A stretch of DNA of 17,330 nt, from assembly GCA_016302405.1 (NCBI GenBank), contig JAEDNR010000037.1, positions 1 to 17,330 on the forward strand, read 5' to 3'. The notes under the pieces were generated by a model. It was not told the DNA's origin. It searched no databases and worked only from the letters and a program-made list of their open reading frames with translations. This document shows, piece after piece, positions 1 through 7,747 of this stretch. The number at the start of each line of letters is the position of its first letter. Position 1 is the stretch's first letter. The DNA is from Oscillospiraceae bacterium (GTDB lineage Bacteria; Bacillota; Clostridia; Oscillospirales; Oscillospiraceae). A program made the position numbers and the translations under genes.

Positions 1-92
1 GCCGTGACAGCTCCCCCATAGGGGGAGCCAAGGCATTTCTGGAAATTCGATAAATCCCAATTTCCTATTTGCTGTTTTAAGCCGATAACCTT
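1..92. repeat. Right part of a MITE-like palindromic element, cut by the window edge
   Basis: Positions 10-28 form a perfect hairpin, GCTCCCCCATAGGGGGAGC, followed by a segment that matches the right half of the element at 16487-16660 (same GACAGCTC start, GAGCCAAGGC after the hairpin, then a GGxAATTCGAT stretch). The outer end AAGCCGATAACCTT (79-92) is the reverse complement of the left end of the element at 10998-11216. No coding capacity is visible. The left half lies outside the window, so the total length is unknown. Confidence 0.7.
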
Positions 93-138
93 AATTCCAC
101 TTTGTCTGATTACCGAGAAGATCCGTTAAGCACTCATT

Positions 139-177
139 AAAAATCCCCCGCAGTGCCCCGAAGGGGCACTGCGAGGG
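139..177 (-). terminator. Rho-independent terminator of the FAD dehydrogenase gene
   Basis: Read on the minus strand this is a 14-bp stem with one mismatch, a three-base loop and CAGTGCCCC/GGGGCACTG at its core, followed by a run of five T. It begins about 8 bases after the stop codon of the gene at 185-1552, the normal position for an intrinsic terminator. Confidence 0.9.
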
Positions 178-184
178 ATGTTGT

Positions 185-1552
185 TTACTCTTCCGCAATC
201 TGCCGGGCAACAAATACGCCGCTGGCGGAGGCGTGGGACAGGGAGTGGGTGATGCCGCTGCCGTCGCCGATGATATACAGGCCCGGATAGCGGCTTTCCA
301 GCTTCTCGTCCACCTGAACCTCCATATTATAGAACTTGACCTCCACGCCGTAGAGCAGGGTGTCGTCGTTGGCGGTGCCGGGGGCGATCCGATCCAGAGC
401 GTAGATCATTTCGATAATGCCGTCCAGAATCCGTTTGGGCAGCACCAGGCTCAAATCGCCTGGAGTCGCGTTCAGGGTGGGGGTCACCGTACCCTCCTCG
501 ATCCGCTTCACCGTGCTCCGGCGGCCCCGGACCAGGTCGCCGAACCGCTGGACGATGACGCCGCCGCCCAACATATTGGAAAGCCGGGCAATGCTCTCGC
601 CGTAGCCGTTGCTGTCCTTGAAGGGCTCCGAAAAATGCTTGGCAACCAGCAGGGCAAAATTGGTATTTTCCGTCTTCATGGCGGCGCTTTCATAGCTGTG
701 GCCGTTGACGGTGACAATGCCGTTGGTGTTCTCCGTGACCACGATGCCCTGGGGGTTCATGCAGAAGGTGCGCACGTTGTCCTCAAATTTTTCCGTGCGG
801 TAGACGATCTTACTTTCGTACAGCTCGTCCGTCAGGTGGGAAAAGACCACCGCGGGCAGCTCCACCCGGACACCCAGGTCCACCCGGTTGGAAAGGGTCC
901 CGATATCCAGCCTGTGGCACAGGCCCTCCATCCACTTGCTGCCGCTGCGGCCTACGGAGATCACGCACCGGCGGCAGGTATACCGCTTCTCCCCCGCGGA
1001 CACAGAAAAGCCGCCCTCCGCTACCGCCACATCCGCCACCGGGGTGTCGAAGTAGAAGGTTACCCGCTCCCGCAGATACTCATACAGGTGCTGCAGCACC
1101 ACAAAATTCACATCGGTGCCCAGGTGGCGGACGGAGGCATCCAGCAGGTTCAGCTTGTTCTGAATGCAGATCTTCTTGAACTTCGTCCCAGCGGTGGAGT
1201 AAAGCTTTGTTCCCTCGCCGCCGTAGCGCAGGTTGATCTCGTCCACATACTCCATCAGGTCCAACGCCTGCTTTTTCCCGATATGCTCGTGAAGGGTGCC
1301 GCCAAAGTTATTGGTAATATTGTACTTTCCGTCGGAGAAAGCCCCGGCGCCGCCGAAGCCGCTCATGATGGAGCAGCTCTTGCACCCCACGCAGGCGGTG
1401 ATCCGCTTGCCGTCGATGGGGCAGTGCCGCTTTTCCAGAGGGTGACCCGATTCAAACACAGCAATTTTCAGATCAGGACGCTTTTCGGTCAGTTCATAGG
1501 CGGCAAAAATGCCTCCCGGTCCGGCGCCCACAATAATCACATCATAATCCAT
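185..1552 (-). CDS. FAD-dependent dehydrogenase (COG2509-type), uncharacterised
   Basis: A predicted soluble flavoprotein of 455 residues. The N-terminal Rossmann motif VGAGPGG (residues 8-14) binds the FAD ADP moiety, a conserved SGFGGAGAFSDGK segment follows (64-76), and the C-terminal YIIGDGSGITHSLSHA is the second FAD-contact motif (GD type). Together these match the uncharacterised COG2509 dehydrogenase group from memory; substrate and partner are unknown. Four cysteines at 44, 54, 57 and 60 (C-x9-C-x2-C-x2-C) precede the flavin loop and could bind a metal or be redox active; this is inference. I chose the ATG at 1552 rather than one 16 codons upstream because GGGAGG lies 8-13 bases before it and the longer N-terminus reads through the leader hairpin. 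It is monocistronic, with its own promoter and terminator. Confidence 0.88.
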   Translation of the reverse strand: MDYDVIIVGAGPGGIFAAYELTEKRPDLKIAVFESGHPLEKRHCPIDGKRITACVGCKSCSIMSGFGGAGAFSDGKYNITNNFGGTLHEHIGKKQALDLMEYVDEINLRYGGEGTKLYSTAGTKFKKICIQNKLNLLDASVRHLGTDVNFVVLQHLYEYLRERVTFYFDTPVADVAVAEGGFSVSAGEKRYTCRRCVISVGRSGSKWMEGLCHRLDIGTLSNRVDLGVRVELPAVVFSHLTDELYESKIVYRTEKFEDNVRTFCMNPQGIVVTENTNGIVTVNGHSYESAAMKTENTNFALLVAKHFSEPFKDSNGYGESIARLSNMLGGGVIVQRFGDLVRGRRSTVKRIEEGTVTPTLNATPGDLSLVLPKRILDGIIEMIYALDRIAPGTANDDTLLYGVEVKFYNMEVQVDEKLESRYPGLYIIGDGSGITHSLSHASASGVFVARQIAEE

Positions 1553-1575
1553 ACCCGTTCCTCCCGGTAAAAAGT

Positions 1576-1598
1576 GCGGCACTCGGCTTTCATGCCGC
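1576..1598 (-). other. Leader hairpin of the FAD dehydrogenase mRNA
   Basis: On the minus strand a six-base stem GCGGCA/TGCCGC encloses an 11-base loop and is followed two bases later by TTTTT and then by the ribosome site. A hairpin plus T run in a leader can attenuate transcription, but the stem is short and it may simply stabilise the mRNA. Confidence 0.4.
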
Positions 1599-1608
1599 AT
1601 ACGATGTC

Positions 1609-1637
1609 AGTATATCAGCTTTTTCCCGAAAAGGCAA
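1609..1637 (-). promoter_or_regulatory. Sigma-A promoter of the FAD dehydrogenase gene
   Basis: Minus strand: -35 TTGCCT (1632-1637), 17-bp spacer, -10 TATACT (1609-1614). Transcription would start near 1602, leaving a leader of about 50 bases with the hairpin at 1576-1598. Confidence 0.75.
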
Positions 1638-1699
1638 GCCCGGATAATGCGCGGCCGAGGCGGAAAACCTGCCCCGGCCATAATGCGCAAAATGCCGGT

Positions 1700-1799
1700 T
1701 GGATCACAGTTGAAAATTGCCAATTAGGCGAAGCCGCTGAATTGCAATCTGCCTGCATACTGGAAATACAGTCCCTATGTTCCATTTTCCGCGGCCGCG
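1700..1799. other. Gap between the FAD dehydrogenase promoter and the tex terminator
   Basis: No gene is visible. The stretch GTTGAAAATTGCCAATTAGG (1709-1728) resembles the CAATTGACAATTGAAAATTG-type repeat at 12532-12560 and GGCAATTGACAG at 9609-9620, so it is probably a decayed copy. The rest shows nothing I recognise. Confidence 0.4.
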
Positions 1800-1869
1800 A
1801 AAAAGGACTGTGGACCGCTTCTGTGCGCAGCCTTGCTGGCAGCGGCGCAGAAAGAGGTTCACAGTCCTT
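1800..1869 (-). terminator. Rho-independent terminator of tex
   Basis: On the minus strand AAGGACTGTG (1860-1869) pairs with CACAGTCCTT (1803-1812). A second inner stem TTCTG-GCGC/GCGC-CAGAA with one bulged base lies inside, and the outer stem runs into TTTTT. It starts eight bases after the tex stop codon. Confidence 0.88.
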
Positions 1870-1876
1870 ATACTGT

Positions 1877-4018
1877 TTATTTGTCTGCCTGTTTCATAGA
1901 CAGGCCGATGCGGCGGCGCTTTTCATCAACGGACAGAACCATGACTTTCACCACATCCCCCACCTGCACCGCCTCGCTGGGATGGCGCAGGCGGCGCTTA
2001 CTCACTTCAGAAATATGCACCAGACCGTCCTGATGGACGCCGATGTCCACAAATACGCCGAAGTCAATGACATTGCGCACCGTGCCAGTGAGGATCATGC
2101 CGGGTTTCAAGTCCTTCATTTCCAGCACATCCTTGCGCAGCACCGGAGCGGGCAGTTCGTCCCGGGGATCCCGGCCCGGCTTTGCCAGTTCCTTGGCGAT
2201 GTCCAAAAGGGTGGGTTCGCCCACACCGCATTCCCGGGCCGCTTTCGCCACACCGTAGGCCCGAAGCTTCTCGGGAAGCGCCCCGAAGCTCTCCCCCTTT
2301 TGAAAGTCCAGCAACGCAAGCAGCGCCTTGGCTGCGGCATAGGACTCCGGATGGACCCCGGTATTGTCCAGCAGTTCCCGGCTCTCCGGCACCCGCAGGA
2401 AGCCGGCGCACTGCTCAAAAGCTTTCGGTCCCAGCTTGGGTACCTTTTTCAGCTGGCTTCTTCCGGTAAAGGGGCCGTTTTCCTCCCGGTAGGCCACAAT
2501 GTTTTTCGCAGTGGCAGCGGTCAGACCGGACACCTGCTCCAGCAGGCTCCGGGAGGCGGTATTCACATCCACACCTACAGTGTTGACGCAGTCCTCCACC
2601 ACGGCGCCCAGGGCGGCGGACAGTTCTTTCTGGGGGCAGTCATGCTGGTACTGCCCCACGCCGATAGCCTGGGGATCGATCTTCACCAGCTCCGCCAGGG
2701 GATCCTGGAGCCGTCGGGCGATGGAAACCGCACTGCGCAGATTCACATCATAGTCAGGAAATTCCTCCGCCGCCAGGGGGGATGCGGAATACACCGAGGC
2801 CCCCGCCTCGCTCACGATCATATATCCGGCATCGGGAAAGCTTTTGAGAAGCTCCACCGTCATGGCCTCCGTCTCCCGGGAGGCGGTGCCGTTGCCGATG
2901 GCAATATGCTTTACCCCATCCTTGCGCATGAGGACGGAAAGCCGGTCGATGGCCTCCTGCTTTTTCCGCTCGCTGAAGGTAGGATAGACCACCGTGGTGT
3001 CCAGCACCTTTCCGGTGGGATCCACCACCGCCACCTTGCAGCCGTTCCGGTAGCCGGGGTCCAGACCCATGGTGACACAGCCCTTTACGGGAGGCTGCAT
3101 CAGCAGAGGCTTCAGGTTCAGGGCAAAATTCCGGATGGCCCCGGCGTAGGCCCGCTGGGAAAGGTCGCTGCGGGTCTCCCGCTGGATGGAGGGGAAAATC
3201 AGCCGCTCATAGGCATCCTCCGCCGCCGCCCGGACAAAGGAAGATACCGCCGCGCCGGGCTTCAGCGCCCCCCGGCACACCAGAGCCGCCCCCTCGTTTC
3301 CCGGCAGGGTAACACTGACTTTCAGAACTCCCTCCTTTTCGCCCCGGTTGATGGCCAGGATCTGGTGGTCCAGCACCCGGCTGATGCTCTGGGAGAAATC
3401 GTAGTACAGCTTGTACACCCCGTCGGCCTCGGCGTCCTCCGCCGCTTTGCAGTTAAGGCTTCCCCGGCGGGAAACCAGCTCCCGGAGGGCCTTGCGGACG
3501 GCGGCGTCATCGGAAATGGTTTCGGCAATAATATCGCTGGCTCCCTGCAGAGCCGCGTCCACATTCTCTACCCCGTTTTCAGGGTTTACATAATCCTGAG
3601 CCAGTACCGCCGGATCCTGCCCATCCTGGGCGAAAATGGCATCCGCCAGAGGGCCCAGCCCCCGCTCCCGGGCGATGGAGGCCCTTGTGCGGCGCTTCTG
3701 CTTATAGGGAAGGTACAGATCCTCCACCTCCGCCAGGGTTGCGGCGTTATCGATGGCGGAAGACAGCTCTTCTGTAAGCTTTCCCTGGTTTTCGATGGTC
3801 CGCTTGACTTCCTCCCTGCGCTCCTGCAAACCCCGCAGATAGGTAAGGCGGGTTTCCAGATTCCGCAGGGTTGTATCATCCATGGAGCCATGCTGCTCCT
3901 TGCGGTAGCGGGCAATAAAGGGGATGGTATTCCCTTCGTCCATGAGACGGACGACATTTTCTACATACTCCGGTTTCTGCCCCAGCTCATGGGCCAGAAT
4001 TTCGGTAATCGACTGCAT
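1877..4018 (-). CDS. tex: Tex family S1 RNA-binding protein
   Basis: Tex is a conserved nucleic-acid-binding protein, related to eukaryotic Spt6, linked to transcription and RNA metabolism; its exact role in Clostridia is unclear. The 713 residues show the full order: N-terminal helical Tex domain (start MQSITEILAHEL, with GNTIPFIARYRKE), a YqgF/RNase H-like domain starting near residue 315 (MGLDPGYRNGCKVAVVD), a helix-hairpin-helix region near 490-560 (LLEQVSGLTAATAKNIVAYR) and a C-terminal S1 domain from about 637 (GMILTGTVRNVIDFGVFVDI). Length and order are normal for the family. The ATG at 4018 has AAGGAG eight bases upstream. It is transcribed alone, with a clear terminator. A very long antisense reading frame over it is a composition shadow. 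Confidence 0.96.
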   Translation of the reverse strand: MQSITEILAHELGQKPEYVENVVRLMDEGNTIPFIARYRKEQHGSMDDTTLRNLETRLTYLRGLQERREEVKRTIENQGKLTEELSSAIDNAATLAEVEDLYLPYKQKRRTRASIARERGLGPLADAIFAQDGQDPAVLAQDYVNPENGVENVDAALQGASDIIAETISDDAAVRKALRELVSRRGSLNCKAAEDAEADGVYKLYYDFSQSISRVLDHQILAINRGEKEGVLKVSVTLPGNEGAALVCRGALKPGAAVSSFVRAAAEDAYERLIFPSIQRETRSDLSQRAYAGAIRNFALNLKPLLMQPPVKGCVTMGLDPGYRNGCKVAVVDPTGKVLDTTVVYPTFSERKKQEAIDRLSVLMRKDGVKHIAIGNGTASRETEAMTVELLKSFPDAGYMIVSEAGASVYSASPLAAEEFPDYDVNLRSAVSIARRLQDPLAELVKIDPQAIGVGQYQHDCPQKELSAALGAVVEDCVNTVGVDVNTASRSLLEQVSGLTAATAKNIVAYREENGPFTGRSQLKKVPKLGPKAFEQCAGFLRVPESRELLDNTGVHPESYAAAKALLALLDFQKGESFGALPEKLRAYGVAKAARECGVGEPTLLDIAKELAKPGRDPRDELPAPVLRKDVLEMKDLKPGMILTGTVRNVIDFGVFVDIGVHQDGLVHISEVSKRRLRHPSEAVQVGDVVKVMVLSVDEKRRRIGLSMKQADK

Positions 4019-4050
4019 CGTGTAAGCTCCTTTTCGTTTTGTCGGCCACT

Positions 4051-4060
4051 ATTGTAGCAC
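4051..4060 (-). promoter_or_regulatory. Probable extended -10 promoter of tex
   Basis: The minus strand reads TGC followed by TACAAT (-10 at 4051-4056), an extended -10 arrangement, with no convincing -35 at 16-18 bases upstream. It lies 33 bases before the tex start codon. Confidence 0.5.
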
Positions 4061-4141
4061 ACTTTTTCCAAAAAGGGAACGGGGAAAACCATTCCCGGGA
4101 ATCGTATTTCTTTCCCGCATATGTGCCTGACGCAGGAAACA

Positions 4142-4405
4142 GACAAATTGGAATACAGGTTATCTTTAATAAGCTGATTGTGAAATTGGCATTTGTCGAA
4201 TTCCCGGTCATTGCGAGCCAGTGCGCACACTGGCGTGGCAATCCCCTGGTTAGACGTACCACTTTTCGTGGATGAATTCCGGGAAACGGTACAAAAAGAA
4301 CAGACTGTGTGACGATGGGCTGCCCAGAATTCGATGGAGATTCCCACACCAGTCTTCGGACTGGTTCGGAATGACCTGTTCAGGCGGCCCGTCAAATTCC
4401 AAACT
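4142..4405. repeat. Composite MITE-like element carrying an inverted pair of CCAGT-hairpin repeats
   Basis: Fills most of the gap between tex and the regulator gene. The left side has GACAAATTGGAAT (4142-4154) and a copy of the GGTTATC...TAAGCTGATTGTGAAATT end (4158-4187) seen again at 10999-11031. The right side has GTCAAATTCCAAA (4391-4403), inverted relative to the left. Inside are two repeat units facing each other (4207-4247 and 4333-4375). Exact ends are uncertain. Short open frames here are not convincing genes. Confidence 0.65.
4207..4375. repeat. GTCATTNCGA...CCAGT palindromic repeat, copy 1 (inverted pair)
   Basis: The left unit starts GTCATTGCGAGCC and contains the hairpin GCCAGTGCGCACACTGGC (4217-4234), then GTGGCAATCCCC. 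The right unit is its reverse-oriented partner, with hairpin ACCAGTCTTCGGACTGGT (4348-4365) ending CGGAATGAC. The two could pair into one long stem with two internal side hairpins. Confidence 0.85.
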
Positions 4406-4432
4406 TTCTCTGTTCCCGGCGTTGATATTGAC

Positions 4433-4484
4433 TGACATGAAAAATATATTATTCTTTATGTCATATATACTTGACAAAATGTCA
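4433..4484. promoter_or_regulatory. Candidate operator of the regulator/membrane protein cassette
   Basis: Four half-sites of the type TGACA/TGTCA occur within 52 bases: TGACAT (4433-4438), ATGTCA (4458-4463), and the 13-bp perfect palindrome TGACA-AAA-TGTCA (4472-4484), which overlaps the -35 hexamer. This fits autorepression by the Cro/C1-type regulator encoded 39 bases downstream; that link is inference. Confidence 0.6.
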
Positions 4485-4499
4485 GACGTATGATATACT
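4471..4499 (+). promoter_or_regulatory. Sigma-A promoter of the regulator/membrane protein cassette
   Basis: Consensus -35 TTGACA (4471-4476), 17-bp spacer, -10 TATACT (4494-4499). The start codon at 4523 leaves a short leader that contains the ribosome site GAGGTGAAG. Confidence 0.88.
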
Positions 4500-4522
4500 C
4501 CTCTCAGAAACGAGGTGAAGAC

Positions 4523-4744
4523 ATGGGAAAGAACCTGGCTGTAAAAGCCGCCCGGGCGGCAAGGGACATGACCCAGAAGCAGCTTGCCGACGCGGTAGGG
4601 GTGTCCCGGCAAACCATCAACGCCATTGAACAGGGGGAATATAACCCCACCATCCGGCTGTGCCGGTCCATCTGCCGGGCACTGGGAAAAACACTGGACG
4701 AATTATTTTGGGAGGATGAAGAAAATGAAGAAATCAAATCTTGA
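4523..4744 (+). CDS. Small Cro/C1-type (XRE) transcriptional regulator
   Basis: A 73-residue DNA-binding protein that is almost entirely one helix-turn-helix domain (about residues 5-62), with the typical MTQKQLADAVGVSRQTINAIEQGEYNP segment (written here as the recognition region) and LGKTLDELFW at the end of the fold; an acidic tail follows. Such stand-alone regulators usually bind a palindrome at their own promoter, and a TGACA-AAA-TGTCA palindrome overlaps the -35 box here. I chose the ATG at 4523 because GAGGTGAAG lies 3-11 bases upstream; an upstream ATG at 4490 falls inside the -10 region. The gene overlaps the next by 20 bases, so both are one transcript. Confidence 0.92.
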   Translation: MGKNLAVKAARAARDMTQKQLADAVGVSRQTINAIEQGEYNPTIRLCRSICRALGKTLDELFWEDEENEEIKS

Positions 4745-5165
4745 TGAAATGCAGGAGCTGGCACTGCTGAAAATTGCGCGCAACGGCTGCTGGTTCGCTT
4801 TCTGGGGTCTGCTGGCGGCTATGGGGATCCAGATGCTTCTGGGTTTCCCCGGCAAGGCAATTCTGGGGGAGTGGATCATATTCATGGCGCTGGGCGTGTA
4901 CCTGGTTGCCGCGTGCCTGCACCAGGGTATCTGGGACCGCCGGTTAAAAGCGAATTCAAAAACCAATCTTGCCGTCAGTGCTGTGGCAGGCGTGGCTATG
5001 AGCATCTTCTTTGCGGTTCTGTTCCGGGGGAGCGCCTTGGAGCCGCTCAATTACCTGCTGATCTGTGTAATTCCCGGGTTAGCTGTATTCATTCTGTGCT
5101 TTGCCGCGCTGACCATCTGCTCCGTGCTGTACAAAAAGCGCCGGGAAAAGCTTGACCGGGAATAA
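4725..5165 (+). CDS. Small four-helix membrane protein paired with an XRE regulator
   Basis: 146 residues with four predicted membrane segments, at about 21-39, 47-65, 82-99 and 109-135, and a charged cytoplasmic tail (KKRREKLDRE). From memory it resembles the DUF6773-like small membrane proteins often found next to a short XRE regulator; no biochemical function is known to me and the family name is tentative. I prefer the ATG at 4725 to that at 4716 because the GGGAGG at 4710-4715 directly abuts 4716 but is nine bases from 4725. Its start overlaps the regulator gene, which implies translational coupling. There is no clear terminator; the palindromic repeat at 5241-5358 follows. Confidence 0.8.
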   Translation: MKKSNLDEMQELALLKIARNGCWFAFWGLLAAMGIQMLLGFPGKAILGEWIIFMALGVYLVAACLHQGIWDRRLKANSKTNLAVSAVAGVAMSIFFAVLFRGSALEPLNYLLICVIPGLAVFILCFAALTICSVLYKKRREKLDRE

Positions 5166-5240
5166 CAGCCTGATCTGCCAAGAGTGAGCGTTTGTTCCGC
5201 TAAAGCAAAACTGTTCCATAGGATACAAGAATAAGAAAGC

Positions 5241-5358
5241 TGTCATTCCGAGCCAGTGCGCGCACTGGCGTGGGAATCTCCATCTTTTAAAGAGGCTGCA
5301 TACCCCTAAAGATGGAGATTGCCACACCAGTGACATCGGTCACTGGTTCGCAATGACA
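5241..5358. repeat. GTCATTNCGA...CCAGT palindromic repeat, copy 2 (inverted pair)
   Basis: A compact 118-bp element: TGTCATTCCGAGCCAGTG at the left and its near-perfect reverse complement (16 of 18 bases) at the right, with GATGGAGATT/AATCTCCATC pairing inside. The side hairpins are closed by a G-C pair at left (5252/5269) and an A-T pair at right (5326/5347). It lies between two converging genes and could act as a bidirectional attenuator; otherwise the 5166-5422 gap is empty. Confidence 0.87.
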
Positions 5359-5422
5359 GCATTTTTTCATACGCGTTCTGACAAAATAATTCTTTGCGGA
5401 ACGGTGCTTTGGCGGTTGTGAT

Positions 5423-7336
5423 TTACTTCATCAGCCGGCAGACCAGTTCGGAGTAGGCGAAGGGGTCGTCCAGGGGCAGCTGGGCCATCAGCTGCGCCTG
5501 GCAGCACAGCAGCTGGGCGTAGTCCTTGGCCTTGACGGGGTCTTCCGTCATGGCGCCTTGCAGGGCCTGCACCGCCTCGTGGTCCGGATTCAGCTCCAGA
5601 ATTCTGCCCACAGGGAACGCGAACTCCGGGTTGGCCCGCTTCATATATTTCTCCATCTCGAAGCTCATACCGGCCTCGGGCACCATGGCGGCGGGGTAGC
5701 TGCCCAGGTTCTGGGACAGGCGGACCTCCTTTACCTGGTCGCCCAGGCTCTCTTTCACAAAGGTCAGGAAGCCTTTCAGCTCTTCAGCCTTTTCCTCGGC
5801 CTCTTTCTTTTCTTCCTCGGACTGAAGACCTAAGTCCTCGGTGGTGATGTTGCAGAAGGCCTTCTCCTTGTAGGTCATGAGGGTCTGGGGAACGAATTCG
5901 TCCACATCCTCGGTAAAGAGAAGCACATCGTAGCCCTTCTTACCCAGCAGCTCCACCTGGGGCAGCTTTGCCAGGTGATCCTTGTTTTCGCCGGGGGCGT
6001 AGTAGATCTTCTCCTGGCCCTCTGCCATGGCGTCCACATACTCACCCAGGGAAATGAGCTTACCCTGCTTGTGGCTGTAGAACAGCAGCAGATCCTGGCA
6101 GCTTTCCTTGTGGGCGCCGTAGTCCGACACGGTGCCGTATTTCAGCTGACGGCCGAAGACGGCGTAGAATTCCTCGTACTTTTCCCGCTCATTTTCCAGC
6201 ATGGACTTGAGCTCGGACTTGATCTTCCGCTCGATATTCCGGGCGATCAGGGTCAGCTGCCGGTTGTGCTGGAGCATTTCCCGGCTGATGTTCAGGCTCA
6301 GATCCTGGCTGTCCACCACGCCCCGGACAAAGCGGAAGTGCTCGGGCAGCAGATCCTCGCAGTTTTCCATAATCATCACACCGGAGGAATACAGCTGCAG
6401 GCCCCGCTTAAAGTCCTTGGAATAGAAGTCATAGGGTGCCTTGCCGGGAATGAACAGCAGAGCCTTAAAGGACACCGCGCCTTCGGCGCTGGTGTGCATG
6501 ATCCGCAGGGGCTTGTTGTAGTCATAGAACTTGTCCCGGTAGAAGGCTTCGTATTCCTCGTCGGTGACATCCTTCTTTGCCCGCTGCCAGATGGGCACCA
6601 TGGAGTTCATGGTCTCTTCCTCGGTGTAGCTTTCGTACTCCGGCTTATCCTCGGGGGAGTCCTCCTTCTTCCGGGACTTCTCCATCTCCATGCGGATGGG
6701 GTAGCGGATGTAGTCGGAATACTTCTTGATCAGGCTGCGAAGCTCATATTCTTCCAGATACTCGCTGTACTTTTCGTCGTCGGTGTCCTCCTTGAGGGTC
6801 ATGATCACGTCGGTACCGGCTTCCGCCCGGGTGCAGGGCTCCAGAGTGTAGCCGTCGGCGCCGCTGGAAACCCATTTCCAGGCGGTGTCCTCTCCGTACT
6901 TCCGGGAAATCACGGTGACGGAGGACGCCACCATGAAGGCAGAGTAGAAGCCCACGCCGAACTGGCCGATGATGTCAATGTCGGCATCCTTGTTTTCCTC
7001 GCCGCTGTCCTTGCTGGCCATGGCCTGCTTGAAGCCCAGGGAGCCGGACTTGCAGATGGTGCCCAGGTTTTCCTCCATTTCCTCCCGGTTCATGCCGATG
7101 CCGTTATCGGAAACGGTGAGGGTGCGGTTTTCCTTATCCCGGGTGATGGTGATGGCGAAATCGGAGCGGGACAGGCCCACCTTGTCATCGGTCAGAGCGG
7201 TGTAGGCCAGCTTGTCGATGGCATCAGAGGCATTGGAGATGATCTCCCGGAGGAAGATCTCCTTGTGGGTGTAGATGGAGTTGATCATCAGGTCCAGAAG
7301 ACGCTGAGATTCCGCTTTGAATTGCTGTTTTTCCAT
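5423..7336 (-). CDS. htpG: Molecular chaperone HtpG (bacterial Hsp90)
   Basis: An ATP-dependent, dimeric cytosolic chaperone for late folding of client proteins under stress. The 637 residues begin with the GHKL ATPase domain: ESQRLLDLMINSIYTHKEI, the catalytic/ATP motif NASDAIDK (35-42), DNGIGMN (77-83) and the lid motif GQFGVGFYSAFMV (near 124-136). The middle domain contains VRGVVDSQDLSLNISRE with the conserved arginine region, followed by the C-terminal dimerisation domain. As in all bacterial forms there is no MEEVD tail. The ATG at 7336 has AAGGA about 15 bases upstream on the transcript. It is monocistronic, under a CIRCE operator. No hairpin terminator is visible directly after the stop. 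Confidence 0.97.
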   Translation of the reverse strand: MEKQQFKAESQRLLDLMINSIYTHKEIFLREIISNASDAIDKLAYTALTDDKVGLSRSDFAITITRDKENRTLTVSDNGIGMNREEMEENLGTICKSGSLGFKQAMASKDSGEENKDADIDIIGQFGVGFYSAFMVASSVTVISRKYGEDTAWKWVSSGADGYTLEPCTRAEAGTDVIMTLKEDTDDEKYSEYLEEYELRSLIKKYSDYIRYPIRMEMEKSRKKEDSPEDKPEYESYTEEETMNSMVPIWQRAKKDVTDEEYEAFYRDKFYDYNKPLRIMHTSAEGAVSFKALLFIPGKAPYDFYSKDFKRGLQLYSSGVMIMENCEDLLPEHFRFVRGVVDSQDLSLNISREMLQHNRQLTLIARNIERKIKSELKSMLENEREKYEEFYAVFGRQLKYGTVSDYGAHKESCQDLLLFYSHKQGKLISLGEYVDAMAEGQEKIYYAPGENKDHLAKLPQVELLGKKGYDVLLFTEDVDEFVPQTLMTYKEKAFCNITTEDLGLQSEEEKKEAEEKAEELKGFLTFVKESLGDQVKEVRLSQNLGSYPAAMVPEAGMSFEMEKYMKRANPEFAFPVGRILELNPDHEAVQALQGAMTEDPVKAKDYAQLLCCQAQLMAQLPLDDPFAYSELVCRLMK

Positions 7337-7362
7337 AATACTGGTTCACGTCCTTATTTTTA

Positions 7363-7389
7363 TTAGCACTCTAAGGTTCTGAGTGCTAA
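7363..7389. promoter_or_regulatory. CIRCE operator (HrcA site) of htpG
   Basis: A perfect copy of the classical CIRCE element, TTAGCACTC-N9-GAGTGCTAA, with no mismatch in either arm. It lies one base downstream of the -10 box, so bound HrcA would block transcription and the inverted repeat would be in the 5' end of the mRNA. hrcA itself is not in the window. Confidence 0.96.
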
Positions 7390-7390
7390 T

Positions 7391-7418
7391 ATTATAGCGC
7401 GGAATCAAAAAAATGCAA
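7391..7418 (-). promoter_or_regulatory. Sigma-A promoter of htpG
   Basis: Minus strand: -35 TTGCAT (7413-7418), 16-bp spacer, -10 TATAAT (7391-7396), directly followed by the CIRCE element. Confidence 0.88.
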
Positions 7419-7747
7419 CCCCTTTCCAAAAAAGTTCTTTCTTTATTTACAATTGTATGATAGGATAAACTGGATGCGGTGTGGGATGGACCGAATCCGC
7501 GGACAGGCGGAGCCGCAAAAACGATTTTGGCTATTGGCTTTCATGGGCTGCTCGTGAAATTGGAATTTGGCGGTGAGTCGCCGCTGACAAGTCGTGACGA
7601 ACGTGGTCTGTTTTCGTTCCCTGCCTTTTAATTTAGGTATGATTGCCACCGGCAATCATTAGGATTTTGATTCACTGCGTGCAGCACCACCCGCTCGGTA
7701 TCGTTTTTGGTACAGTAAATTTGGAATTTGACGGGCCGTTAGAACGT

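Noticed and set aside
233..1570. 445-codon open frame antisense to the FAD dehydrogenase
   Set aside because: Shadow of a GC-rich gene; no ribosome site or motif.
1574..4057. 827-codon open frame antisense to tex
   Set aside because: Composition shadow: the frame lies opposite a clearly conserved Tex protein, is rich in H, Q, R, G and P, has no domain I recognise, and runs over the tex terminator.
4333..4375. Stem-loops considered as tRNA or small structured RNA genes
   Set aside because: No cloverleaf, T-loop or CCA-type features; the hairpins belong to the dispersed repeat family.
4250..4612. Minus-strand 120-codon frame over the repeat and XRE promoter
   Set aside because: It consists of palindromic repeat sequence and the promoter region of a real gene on the other strand.
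5975..7366. 463-codon open frame antisense to htpG
   Set aside because: Low-complexity shadow sequence opposite a confident HtpG; it also reads across the htpG start and the first bases of CIRCE.
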